NCBI GenBank assembly: GCA_938003835.1
Contig: CALKXJ010000008.1
Location: forward strand, 310,001-374,000
DNA: 64,000 nt
Reading direction: 5' to 3'
Origin: an uncultured Bryobacteraceae bacterium
GTDB taxonomy: Bacteria; Acidobacteriota; Terriglobia; Bryobacterales; Bryobacteraceae
Shown: positions 32,677 to 41,513 of the stretch, piece after piece
Layout: the number at the start of each line of letters is the position of its first letter
Numbering within the stretch: the stretch's first letter is position 1
Made by a program: the position numbers and the translations under genes
Notes under the pieces: generated by a model
What the model was told of the DNA's origin: nothing
The model's database searches: none
What the model saw: only the letters and a program-made list of their open reading frames with translations

Positions 32677-35538
32677 CTATAAGGTCTTCAGATACTCGAT
32701 CAGATCGTTGAGCTGATCCTTGGTCAAATCATTCGTCACGCCGTGTTTGTCTTCGGGGTTGTAAACCGTCCAAATCTCCTCGAGCGAATGCGCCATACCG
32801 TTGTGTAGGTAGGGAGCGGAGTCGTAGATATTGTTGAGCTGCGGCGTGTCGAACTTGCCGTCAGTGTCATAGGGGCTGCGCGTTCCGACATCGTGCAATT
32901 GCCTGTCAGTGAAATAAGGCGCCGGATGGCAGCTCACACAGCGCTGGCCGCGGGGAATCTCGCGGCCGTCGCTCGTCCGGGTTCGTTCGAAGATGGCCCT
33001 CCCGCGCCGCTGCGCCGGAGTGAGCTCTGCGCCGAGCGTCCGGAAGCGGTTCGGCGGCCGCAGAATGCTGGCGATGTAGGTGTCCACGGCCGACAGCTCG
33101 TCGGGTGTAAAGGGTTGGATGCGGGTGAAGAAGACCGCCAGCCGCGGGCCGCACTGCCGCGCCAGACTGGGATTGAGGCCGTTCCACTTAAAGGGCGCGG
33201 TGTCCAGGATGCCTCGCAGCGTGCGGTTATCCACATGATTGACTCCGATGCCGTCTCCCTCGATGTCGTAGGTGAGCCCGTCCACGTGTCCGCCGGGATG
33301 GCAGGTGGCGCAGGAGAACTGGCGGCGAAACGTGATGCCCGCGTTGTGGAACAGCCGCTCGCCGTAACGCACCTTGGTTATCTCGCGCGGCCCTCCCAGG
33401 TCGATCCGTCCGGTGACTTCAAAACGTTCCAGATCCACCACGCTCAACGAGTCATCCAGGCCGTTTACCACGACCACCGTCTTGCCGTCAGGCAGGATCA
33501 ACAGGTCCCGGGGGTTGTACGACAGCGGGATATGCTTGACGACGAATTCCGTCGGCTTGCCCAAGTGGTTGGGCAGCACATGGCGCCGCTCGTAGGGCGA
33601 GGCCTGGCGCAGCAGGCTCACGAGCTTGTCGAGATCCACCACGGCGAGCCGGTCCCGGCCGCCGCTGGTGATGAGGGCAAAACGCCCATCGGGCGTGATC
33701 GCCACCGCGTTTGGGTCGGCGAAGCCCCAATCCGGCTCATCGAGCAGCACCTGGTCGGTGGAGCCGTCCTCCCACATCAGGCCGAGGCCGTTGGTGATGG
33801 TCCAGCCTTGCAGCAACCGCGTCATCGGAACCAGGTTCTTGGTGCGGTTCAGCGTCACCAGCGCGTAGTCGCCGCTGGGATGCCAGGCGACGCCTTTAAG
33901 GAGATTGGCGGCCGGAAAGACAACCCTGTCCTCGACGATGGCCCGCCCGGCCTCGATAATGGTCAGCTCAGCCACCGGCGGCGTCAGGAAGGGCGTCAAG
34001 CGCGGCAGGGTGTGGGTCACGGCGATCCGGGCGCCGTCGGGCGACTGCGCCGCTGCCCAGGGACGCCGGCTGGCGGCGAGCTTCTTGAGCCGCCGCAGCG
34101 AATTCAGCTCGAAAACATGAACGTCGTCGCCGGCCGCGTTGAGCACGAACAGGAACTTGCCCTGCCGGTCGGTAATCAGCCCGTGCGGCTCGTCTCCCAC
34201 CTCCAGAGTCCCCATCACCTTCCGCTCGGCGGCGTCGATCACCGAAACCGTATCGTCGAAGACGTTTGAGACAAAGACCCGCCGGCCGTTCGGGGAAAAG
34301 ACGACGCCGTGAGGCTGTTTGCCGACGGGGATCTCGGCGAGTTTCGCCCAGGCGCGGGCATCGACCACGATCACCGAATCCGAGCCGGAGCAAGTCACAT
34401 ACAGCTCGCGGCCCTGGGGATCGAGCGCCAGGCTGACCGGCGTCTTGTAGCGGGGCTCCTCGGCGGAGGCCGTCTTCGCCGGACGCGTCGGGTGCGCGAT
34501 CGCCTCCATTTTGAGTTCGTACTGCTTGCCGTGGGCCTGCCGGTGACACGGCATGCAGGTCTGGCTGCCCACTTCTTTGAGCCCCGCGGCGCGAGCGGCG
34601 CGCCGGTCGCGCATGATGGCTTCCGCCATGTACTCGCTGCCTGGGCCGTGGCAAGCCTCGCAGCCGACGCCTTCGTCCGGGGAGAACGAGGCGAGCACGG
34701 CATCGGCCGGGGCCAGAGCGCCCGGGGAATGGCACTCCAGGCACTGGGGCAACTGCTGCGGGTCGCCGTCGAGGCCTTTCGCCTTGGCCAGCTCCCGTGC
34801 CCGGGGCGTTGCCAGCACCGACCAGGCGCGGGCGTGCGGACTCATCCGCCAGAGGCTGTCCTGGTGCCCGCTTTCCGGGCCTCGATGGCACTTGTTGCAG
34901 GCGGCCACACCGACATATTTCGGCCCGGCGCGCTTCTTGCCGCCGTCGGTGCTGGGCTGCCGGAGCCCGCCCATGGCCGCATTCTGCGGCGTCGGATGAG
35001 CGATTGCCTTCATCCGGCTCTCAAAGTCAAAGGTCGCTACCGCCAGCACGGCCACGTGCGAGCCCTTCGTGATGTGGCAGCGCATGCAATCGGCTGCGGT
35101 CGGCATTTTCAATCCGGCGGCCCGCGCCGCTTCGGGATTCCGCATCACCTCCTCGGCCATATACTCGCTGCCGGGCCCGTGGCAGTCCTCGCATTGGACG
35201 CCATCTTCGAGGCGCAGGCTCTCTTCCTTCTGCCACGGTTCGGCCAGCGCCGCGGGAGCGTGGCAACCCATGCACGTCGGCGAGGCTTGCGGATCTCCGC
35301 GCAGCCCGGACAGTTGGAGAATCTTTTGTGCTTCCGGCTTGGCCAGCGCCGCATAGCTTTGGCTGTGCTTGGAGTGCAACCAGAGCGAGAATTGATAGCC
35401 CATGCCGGCTCCGTCGTGGCAGGTGCCGCAGACGCGAGCCCCCACGTAGACCGGCTCGCCGGCGGCTGCCCGAACCCATGCCGCGGCGCCGGCCACGGCG
35501 ACGAGCAGAATGGCCCCGGAGAAAACCCTGGCTCTCAT
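32677..35538 (-). CDS. Ten-heme cytochrome c / YVTN propeller / MauG-type peroxidase fusion
   Basis: The 953-aa exported protein (signal about 1-26) has three modules. Residues about 30-350 hold two tetraheme c554-like units with eight CxxCH motifs: CGTCH, CMGCH, CEDCH, CMRCH, CNKCH, CLECH, CEACH and CMPCH. The two units repeat the HGPGSEYMAE signature. Residues about 360-720 form a YVTN/lactonase-like propeller (RELYVTCSGSDSVIVVDA, GRRVFVSNVFDDTVSVIDA). From about 725 to the end is a diheme peroxidase/MauG-like domain with CATCH and CVSCH and the NNIYDSAPYLHNGMAHSLEE ending. It probably moves electrons across the periplasm or outside. It overlaps the next upstream gene by 4 bp. Confidence 0.9.
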   Translation of the reverse strand: MRARVFSGAILLVAVAGAAAWVRAAAGEPVYVGARVCGTCHDGAGMGYQFSLWLHSKHSQSYAALAKPEAQKILQLSGLRGDPQASPTCMGCHAPAALAEPWQKEESLRLEDGVQCEDCHGPGSEYMAEEVMRNPEAARAAGLKMPTAADCMRCHITKGSHVAVLAVATFDFESRMKAIAHPTPQNAAMGGLRQPSTDGGKKRAGPKYVGVAACNKCHRGPESGHQDSLWRMSPHARAWSVLATPRARELAKAKGLDGDPQQLPQCLECHSPGALAPADAVLASFSPDEGVGCEACHGPGSEYMAEAIMRDRRAARAAGLKEVGSQTCMPCHRQAHGKQYELKMEAIAHPTRPAKTASAEEPRYKTPVSLALDPQGRELYVTCSGSDSVIVVDARAWAKLAEIPVGKQPHGVVFSPNGRRVFVSNVFDDTVSVIDAAERKVMGTLEVGDEPHGLITDRQGKFLFVLNAAGDDVHVFELNSLRRLKKLAASRRPWAAAQSPDGARIAVTHTLPRLTPFLTPPVAELTIIEAGRAIVEDRVVFPAANLLKGVAWHPSGDYALVTLNRTKNLVPMTRLLQGWTITNGLGLMWEDGSTDQVLLDEPDWGFADPNAVAITPDGRFALITSGGRDRLAVVDLDKLVSLLRQASPYERRHVLPNHLGKPTEFVVKHIPLSYNPRDLLILPDGKTVVVVNGLDDSLSVVDLERFEVTGRIDLGGPREITKVRYGERLFHNAGITFRRQFSCATCHPGGHVDGLTYDIEGDGIGVNHVDNRTLRGILDTAPFKWNGLNPSLARQCGPRLAVFFTRIQPFTPDELSAVDTYIASILRPPNRFRTLGAELTPAQRRGRAIFERTRTSDGREIPRGQRCVSCHPAPYFTDRQLHDVGTRSPYDTDGKFDTPQLNNIYDSAPYLHNGMAHSLEEIWTVYNPEDKHGVTNDLTKDQLNDLIEYLKTL

Positions 35539-37160
35539 CGCTTGGCCTCTCCGGCCCGGACCGTACGAACCAGCCGCAGGGTCTGATTCGCTCTGACCTT
35601 TTCCCGCTTTTCGACCGTCCCGTCCGGCCAGCGGATCTCCACCGTAGCCGCCGTGGCCTTTCCCAGGCCGAAATGCAGGCGAGGATCGGCCTGCGAGAGA
35701 TAGCCGCGCACCGGAATCAGCTCCTCGACCTGCCTGAGCTTGCCTGTGGTGACCGTCACGCGAGCTCCCAAGGCGTCTCGCATTCCCGTCGGAAATTGAA
35801 GTTTCGCCTCGACCTTCAGCCAGTTGTTCCGATTTCCCCCGTCGTTGCGCAACAGGCGCGCCGCGTCATTGAGATTCACGACCACCAGGTCCAGATCGCC
35901 GTCGTTGTCGTAATCGAAATGGGTGGCGCCGCGCCCGACATATTTTTCATGGAAGTACTGGCCGGAGATCTTCGAAACGTCCTCGAAAGTGCCGTCGCCC
36001 TTGTTGCGCACCAGGGTATCCTCCTCGACGTACTCGTGGTGCGCGGCGCCGTGCGTGGTGAACAGATCGAGCCACCCGTCGTTGTCGTAGTCAAAGAGAA
36101 CCGGCGCCCAACCTGTGTACTGTCCCATGACGACGGCGAGTCCGACCGACCCGGTGCGATACTCAAATCCGGTCTGGCTCTGCATCAACAGGGTGCAATA
36201 ATTCAGATCGGGGATGAAGACGTCCAGCAGGCCGTCGCGGTCGATGTCGCCGATGGCCGGCCCCATCGAGGCCACGTTTTGGCCGTTTTCGCCGTACGCC
36301 AGGTTGTACTCGAGCGCCTTGTCCACGAAGCGCCCGTTGCCGTCCGGCTCGAAGTAGTAATTCTCCATGGCGTCATTAGGCACGAAAATCGCCAGGCGGC
36401 CCGTATTGCGCAGGTCGGTGGCGGTGACGCTCATGGCGCGGCCGTCGGGCATGAAGATGCCGACCTGTTCCGTCACCTCGGTGAAGGTGCCGTCGCCGTT
36501 GTTGCGGTAGAGCCGGTCCGGTTCTCCCGCGTAACTTAAGGGGCCGGGATAGCCTTGAGCCGGATAGAAATCGCGAAATTTGCCGTCGTCGTACTTAAGG
36601 TAGTTGGCCACGTAGACGTCGAGCCAGCCGTCGCCGTCGAAATCGAACCAGACCGCGTGCAGGCTCCAGCGCGGATCATCGAGCCCCGAAGCCTTGGAAA
36701 CGTCGGTGAACGTTCCGTCTCCGTTGTTCCGGTAGAGCACATTCGGCCCGTAATTGAGCACGTAGAGATCGACGTCGCCGTCGTTGTCATAGTCGGCGGC
36801 GGAGCAACCGCTCGAAAATGTCTTGTCGCCCGTGCCCGACTCCTCGGTCACGTCGGTGAACGTGCCGTTGCCGTTATTCCGATAGAGATGATTCGTGAGC
36901 TTGCCACGGAGGTCGCGACCACGCACGTCGCTGACGCCCTTGGTCCAGGCGCCGTTGGTGAAGTAGATATCGAGCCAGCCGTCGTTGTTGTAGTCGAAGA
37001 CGCAGACGCCGGCGCCCGTGCCCTCGACGATGTTGTCCAGGTGATGATCCCCGAAGCTGTGGCGGAACTGGATGCCGGCTTCGCGCGTGACGTCAGTGAA
37101 CACGGGCAGATCCGCGGCCAGCGAGGCGGTAAGCGGCAGCAACACGAGTGTGACCCTCAT
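35535..37160 (-). CDS. FG-GAP repeat / ASPIC-UnbV (CRTAC1-like) secreted protein
   Basis: I chose the ATG at 37160, overlapping the upstream stop (ATGA). It gives 541 aa with a clear signal peptide (MRVTLVLLPLTASLA). The frame is open further upstream only as an antisense-type shadow. The body consists of calcium-binding FG-GAP repeats (VFDYNNDGWLDIYFTNGA, DYDNDGDVDLYVLNYG and others), each with DxDxDG-like loops, forming an integrin-type propeller. It ends in an ASPIC/UnbV domain (GARVTVTTG, HFGLGKA, VEIRWPDGTVE). Such proteins are secreted and of unknown function, often next to TPR or heme proteins. Confidence 0.92.
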   Translation of the reverse strand: MRVTLVLLPLTASLAADLPVFTDVTREAGIQFRHSFGDHHLDNIVEGTGAGVCVFDYNNDGWLDIYFTNGAWTKGVSDVRGRDLRGKLTNHLYRNNGNGTFTDVTEESGTGDKTFSSGCSAADYDNDGDVDLYVLNYGPNVLYRNNGDGTFTDVSKASGLDDPRWSLHAVWFDFDGDGWLDVYVANYLKYDDGKFRDFYPAQGYPGPLSYAGEPDRLYRNNGDGTFTEVTEQVGIFMPDGRAMSVTATDLRNTGRLAIFVPNDAMENYYFEPDGNGRFVDKALEYNLAYGENGQNVASMGPAIGDIDRDGLLDVFIPDLNYCTLLMQSQTGFEYRTGSVGLAVVMGQYTGWAPVLFDYDNDGWLDLFTTHGAAHHEYVEEDTLVRNKGDGTFEDVSKISGQYFHEKYVGRGATHFDYDNDGDLDLVVVNLNDAARLLRNDGGNRNNWLKVEAKLQFPTGMRDALGARVTVTTGKLRQVEELIPVRGYLSQADPRLHFGLGKATAATVEIRWPDGTVEKREKVRANQTLRLVRTVRAGEAKR

Positions 37161-38884
37161 GGCTGGGCTCCCAGATCGATCCACTCGATGATGGTGAGTC
37201 TCTCGTCTTCCGTGAGCGGCGGCGAACCCGGCGGCGGCATCGGCTGGAGCGCTCCGTTCCCGTCGAGCTGGCTCCAGGGGAACGAACTCTTCTTCCCATT
37301 GAGCCGCCAGACGAGCGGGCTGATCCGCGCTGCCGGCGCCAGGTAACCGGCCAGATCCGACTTGCCCATCAGCCGCGGCGGCACCGCGCCGCCGTGACAG
37401 GCCAAGGCGGCGCACTTGGATTGGAGTACGGGCGCGACGTCCCGGCGGAAGCTGATGCTGCGACGCCGCTCGGGCGGCAGCGTCAAGTCGACCGCCGGGC
37501 GGGCCAACGCGGTGGCGTAGCGGTTTTCGGGCGTCAGCTCGGGATCCTCGTGGCAGCCGATGCAGCCGCGCGCTTCCTGGTTCCGCACCCAGATCCAGCG
37601 GCAGGAACGCAGCACCATGCCGCCCGGGTCGAGCAGTTGCAGCTCGAGGGGGATGTTCGCCGGCACGCGCAGCTTGAAGGAGCCATCGGGGTCGGCGCGG
37701 AACTCCCCAAGAACGCGTCTCGCCACAGGGGCGGGCTTCTCCTGGGCGCCGCCTGGCGCCCCCTCGACGACGCGGAAGCGCATCGGCGTGCCCGGCGCCA
37801 GCCAAGACTCTTGCGGGAGATCGCTGATGTAAGCATTTAGGCAGTACAACTGGCCCGTGGGCTCTTTGGGCTCGACGACCGAGGAGCGCCCGTCGGGCAC
37901 CGCTCTGGGCGCGATTCGTTGCGCCTGAACATCATGCCAGGCCGGGTCATCGAACACCGGCAGCCACCGGCGTGTCGCCGGATCGAACCGGACGATGCCG
38001 TAGGTGCCCTTGCCGGAGGCGGGCCGGCGCGAAACCAGAATCTCGCCGCCCGGCAGCGGGGAGGGGTAAACGTATAGAGCGTCGGACGGTTCCGTCAGTC
38101 GCTGATAGCTCAAAAGCGGGCGGCGCTGGCTGACGGCTGCAAGGTTCCCCGCGCCGTCCGGGGTGAGCCGTTCGCTCTCGACGAAAACCACCAGCCCGCC
38201 CGCAGTCAGCACGGGCGTTCGCTTGTAGGGGGCGCCCTCGAGCGATCCGTACAGGGCGACATCGGTCCCGTCCAAATTGAGCCCGAACAGCACCAGGCGG
38301 TCCGCCGGGCCCGGCTCCAGGCGGTCGCGCTGGCGGGAGGCGTAAACCATGCGGCCATCCGCCATCATCACCGGATCCAGATCGCCGTAAGGGTTAAAAC
38401 TGATCCGGGTGAGGTCGCTGCCGTCCAGCCGGATGGTATATAGGCTCGGAACGGCTCCCGGCACCGACCCGACGAAAGCTACCTGTTGCCAGGGCAGGTC
38501 ACTCGATAGCACGTAGAGCGAGGACTGGTAGATCGGACTGCGGCAGTCCATCTCGGCCCGCACCAGCTGGCGCGTGGCCCGGCTCTCAAGATCCAGCTCG
38601 TAGATCTGCCAGTAGTCGCCGGCTGAACGCTTGCCGGAGAAAAGAATGCGTTTGCCGTCAAAGGAGACGTGAGGGTCCCGCGCGGCGTAAAAGCCTGGCG
38701 ACAGCACTTCAAGTGTTGCGCGCTCCCGGAGCAGCACGATCCGGGCCATCTCGGCCTTGCCCGCCGGGCTTGCCTGTGTGAAAACGAGCGGAAACGGCCC
38801 GTCGGCGGCCCCCCAGGCTAGAGCGGCGGCCAGCAGGCCGCAACCAGCTCTCCAGCCCCCGGCGCTGCCGATAATCCGGCCCAT
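37157..38884 (-). CDS. HzsA-middle-domain-like heme protein with PD40-type propeller
   Basis: The 575-aa secreted protein has TolB/PD40-like blades in its first half (DPHVSFDGKRILFSGKRS; SFNPYGDLDPVMMADGRMVY). This pattern belongs to the hydrazine-synthase alpha-subunit middle-domain family, which also occurs in many non-anammox bacteria with unknown roles. A heme motif CIGCH lies near residue 440 in ARGCIGCHEDPE. A second motif CAALACH near 490 has four rather than two spacer residues (CX4CH). The C-terminus (PPLTEDERLTIIEWIDLGAQ) resembles planctomycete cytochrome domains. It is the first gene of the operon, behind a good promoter. Hydrazine chemistry is not implied. Confidence 0.82.
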   Translation of the reverse strand: MGRIIGSAGGWRAGCGLLAAALAWGAADGPFPLVFTQASPAGKAEMARIVLLRERATLEVLSPGFYAARDPHVSFDGKRILFSGKRSAGDYWQIYELDLESRATRQLVRAEMDCRSPIYQSSLYVLSSDLPWQQVAFVGSVPGAVPSLYTIRLDGSDLTRISFNPYGDLDPVMMADGRMVYASRQRDRLEPGPADRLVLFGLNLDGTDVALYGSLEGAPYKRTPVLTAGGLVVFVESERLTPDGAGNLAAVSQRRPLLSYQRLTEPSDALYVYPSPLPGGEILVSRRPASGKGTYGIVRFDPATRRWLPVFDDPAWHDVQAQRIAPRAVPDGRSSVVEPKEPTGQLYCLNAYISDLPQESWLAPGTPMRFRVVEGAPGGAQEKPAPVARRVLGEFRADPDGSFKLRVPANIPLELQLLDPGGMVLRSCRWIWVRNQEARGCIGCHEDPELTPENRYATALARPAVDLTLPPERRRSISFRRDVAPVLQSKCAALACHGGAVPPRLMGKSDLAGYLAPAARISPLVWRLNGKKSSFPWSQLDGNGALQPMPPPGSPPLTEDERLTIIEWIDLGAQP

Positions 38885-38922
38885 CAGTCGGCCTCCCCGG
38901 ACTCGCTCACGTCGTCAGAAAA

Positions 38923-38952
38923 AGTATATCGGAGTCCGGTGTCGCCAGTAAA
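38923..38952 (-). promoter_or_regulatory. Predicted sigma70-type promoter of the six-gene heme/propeller operon
   Basis: On the minus strand TTTACT (38947-38952) and TATACT (38923-38928) are spaced by 18 bp, with a predicted start near 38916. That is about 30 bases before the ATG at 38884. It is well placed to drive the whole operon down to 29016. Confidence 0.5.
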
Positions 38953-39001
38953 GATACACTGACAGTGGGCGCGCCTGATACGCCCGCCGGGAGCCAACGC
39001 G

Positions 39002-40030
39002 ATGACAGGCCGTGAGCGAATTCTCAAGCACTTGAAGGGAGAGCGGGTCGACCACCTGCCCCTGATGCCCATCACCATGATGTTCGCCGCCGACCAGATC
39101 GGCGCCCGCTACCGGGACTACGCCACCGATCACCGGGTTCTGGCTGAGGCCCAGGTCTTCACGGCGCGCAAGTTCGGCTTCGATTACGTCTCGGCCATCT
39201 CGGATCCGGCACGCGAGGCCGCCGATCTCGGCGCCGAGGTCGAGTACTTCGACGACCAGCCGCCGGCGATTGTCGAGGAGCGGGCCCGCCTGGCCGACAA
39301 AAGCGAACTCGACCGGCTCGAGGTGCCCGACCCGCTGGGCGGCGGCCGCATGCACGATCGGGTGAAGGCGGTGGCGCTGCTCAGGGAGAAGGTCGGGCAG
39401 GAGAAGCTTGTCGAAGGCTGGGTCGAAGGCCCTTGCGCCGAGGCTGCCGACTTGCGCGGCATCAACACTTTGATGCTCGACCTCGTGGATGACCCCGGCT
39501 TTGTGCGCGCGCTGTTCGAGTTCATCGTCGCCATGGAGCTACGTTTCGCCCGGGCGCAACTCGAGGCGGGCGCCGACCTCATCGGCGTCGGGGACGCTGC
39601 CGCCTCGCTCATCGGCCCGCGGCTTTACGAGCAACATGTGTTGCCTTACGAGAAGAAACTGATCGAGGGCCTGCATCGGATGGGCGCCCTGGTGCGATTG
39701 CATATTTGCGGCCGCACCACCAAGCTCCTAACCTGGTTGGGGCACCTCGGCGCAGACATTCTCGACCTGGACTGGATGGTGCCGCTCGATTTGGCGCGCG
39801 CCCAGAGCCGCCCGGGACAGGTCTTGCTGGGAAACATCGACCCGGTGGCGGTTCTGCGCAACGGCACACCCGCACAGGTTCAAGCGGCGCTGGCCGACTG
39901 TCACCGCGCCGCCGGCCCCCGCTACATCGTCGGCGCCGGCTGCGAAGTGGTGCGCGACACCCCGGAGGCGAATGTCCACGCTATGGCCGAATACGCCACC
40001 ACGCCGCCGGAATCCCCGGCTACGCCGTAG
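39002..40030 (+). CDS. URO-D-like protein (MtaA/MtbA-type, HxC...C zinc site)
   Basis: The 342-aa protein starts MTGRERILKHLKGERVDHLPL and has the URO-D barrel. A zinc site is formed by H234 and C236 (LHICGRTT) plus C314 (VGAGCEVVRDTP), the arrangement of methylcobamide:CoM methyltransferases. Length fits the MtaA/MtbA branch better than the first URO-D-like gene in this window. The methyl donor and acceptor are unknown, and no corrinoid protein gene is present here. It is divergent from the heme/propeller operon. An 11-bp palindrome (CACTGACAGTG, 38957-38967) lies upstream and might be an operator. Confidence 0.87.
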   Translation: MTGRERILKHLKGERVDHLPLMPITMMFAADQIGARYRDYATDHRVLAEAQVFTARKFGFDYVSAISDPAREAADLGAEVEYFDDQPPAIVEERARLADKSELDRLEVPDPLGGGRMHDRVKAVALLREKVGQEKLVEGWVEGPCAEAADLRGINTLMLDLVDDPGFVRALFEFIVAMELRFARAQLEAGADLIGVGDAAASLIGPRLYEQHVLPYEKKLIEGLHRMGALVRLHICGRTTKLLTWLGHLGADILDLDWMVPLDLARAQSRPGQVLLGNIDPVAVLRNGTPAQVQAALADCHRAAGPRYIVGAGCEVVRDTPEANVHAMAEYATTPPESPATP

Positions 40031-40165
40031 GCGTCCTCCCGGCGCCCGGTCCTCGCCGCAGCATCGATGAACCAGATGTCGCGGCGCGAACGCTGCCGTG
40101 ATAGAGTCTGCTGGATAGTGAGCCGGGTGTTTCATCCAGGAACCGGCTCCGAGAAAGGAATGACT

Positions 40166-41494
40166 ATGCAGGGCATTTCCAGACGCGCTTTCCTGGCCTC
40201 CGCACCCGCTGGCGCCGGCCTGGTCGCGGGCTGCCGGCGCGCCGCGGCGCCCGGCGGGGTGCGACACCATCCGCTGGACGGCGTCAGCCGAGAGAACCTG
40301 AAGATCACGGATATCAAGGTCACACTGCTTTCTTATGAACTCCCGAAAGACAAGATCTGGGTCACCGGTGCCATCGAGTGCTGGAAAACCGACGCGATTC
40401 TGATCCAGGTCTTCACCGACCAGGGCATCGTGGGCATCGGCGAATCCACCCAATACGGTGGGCCGGAGCTGATCAAGAAGTTCGTCGAAGAGCAGATCCG
40501 GCCGCGCCTGCTAGGCAAGAATCCCTTCGACGTCGAGCATCTGACGCCGGTCTGGCAGCCGGCGCCCTGGGGCCAGCAGGTGGCCTGGGCGGGCGTCGAC
40601 GGCGCGCTGTGGGACATCATCGGCAAGGCCAAGAACCTGCCCGTCTACCGGTTGCTTGCCGTCGATCACGAACCCAACCCGCACATTCGGATGTACGCCA
40701 GCGGCGGCGTCGAATATGCCTGGTACAAGCGACCCGAGGATCTCATCGACGAGGCAGTCCGGCATAAGGAAGCCGGCTATACCGCCTTCAAGTTCCGCAT
40801 CGGAACCGACTGGAAGGCCAGCGGCATCACCGTCGCCAAGTACGTTCCCTACCTGCGCAAGATGCGCGAAGCCGTCGGCTGGGATTTCGACCTGATGCAG
40901 GAATCGAATATGCGGCTGACGCTCGAGGAGTGTCTGGAGCTGGCCCCGGTGCTTGAGGAGCTGAAGTTTCTCTGGTTTGAAGAGCCCATCCGGCGCCAGG
41001 AGCCGGGCGCCATCGACGGCTATCGCAAGATCCGGGAGGCGATGAAGACCGTCAAGGTTTCGGGCGGCGAGACCATGGTCACGCGCCAGGACTTCAAGGA
41101 GTGGATCGATCGCGACGGCTACGACATCGTCCAGCCCGACGCCAACACCACTGGAATCACCGAGGCCTGGCACATCGCGCGGGTCGCGCATCTCAACGGC
41201 AAGATCTGCTGCCCGCACAACTGGCACGGCGGTCTGACCACGATGATGAACGCGGCGCTGGTGGCAGGCATTCCCAACCACCTGGTGCTCGAGCTCAACC
41301 AGACCTTCAACCCGCTCAAGGAGGAGGTCTTCAAGGAGCCCCTGGTGGTCAAGAAAGGCTACATGGACCTGCCGAACAAGCCCGGCTTTGGCGTGGAGCT
41401 GGCCGGCTCGGCCGAGGATCTGGCCAAGAAGTTCCCCTACATTCCAGGCCACTACTACCGGCCGAATCCGGAGCTGCCAAAGGCACCGAAGTAA
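40166..41494 (+). CDS. Exported mandelate racemase/enolase-superfamily protein (galactonate dehydratase-like)
   Basis: I prefer the ATG at 40166 (442 aa), which has AAGGA 6 bp upstream; an ATG at 40160 is also possible. The N-terminus is a twin-arginine signal with a lipobox-like end (ISRRAFLASAPAG, LVAGC). The body is an enolase-superfamily enzyme with FKFRIGTDW, metal-ligand regions MQESN, FEEP and SGGE, and a late PHNWHGGL histidine motif like galactonate/mannonate dehydratases. These enzymes abstract a proton next to a carboxylate and dehydrate sugar acids. Export of such an enzyme is unusual. It converges with the PQQ dehydrogenase gene (19-bp gap). Confidence 0.87.
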   Translation: MQGISRRAFLASAPAGAGLVAGCRRAAAPGGVRHHPLDGVSRENLKITDIKVTLLSYELPKDKIWVTGAIECWKTDAILIQVFTDQGIVGIGESTQYGGPELIKKFVEEQIRPRLLGKNPFDVEHLTPVWQPAPWGQQVAWAGVDGALWDIIGKAKNLPVYRLLAVDHEPNPHIRMYASGGVEYAWYKRPEDLIDEAVRHKEAGYTAFKFRIGTDWKASGITVAKYVPYLRKMREAVGWDFDLMQESNMRLTLEECLELAPVLEELKFLWFEEPIRRQEPGAIDGYRKIREAMKTVKVSGGETMVTRQDFKEWIDRDGYDIVQPDANTTGITEAWHIARVAHLNGKICCPHNWHGGLTTMMNAALVAGIPNHLVLELNQTFNPLKEEVFKEPLVVKKGYMDLPNKPGFGVELAGSAEDLAKKFPYIPGHYYRPNPELPKAPK

Positions 41495-41513
41495 GTCCCG
41501 GCCTCGCGGTCCT

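Noticed and set aside
37161-37805. An N-terminal extension of the FG-GAP gene that would add about 215 residues
   Set aside because: The added sequence is Arg/Ala/Pro-rich shadow of the HzsA-like gene; the ATG at 37160 has a signal peptide and an ATGA overlap.
37157-38884. Hydrazine synthase / anammox function
   Set aside because: The shared HzsA middle domain is widespread outside anammox bacteria, and no HzsBC or hydrazine dehydrogenase genes are nearby.
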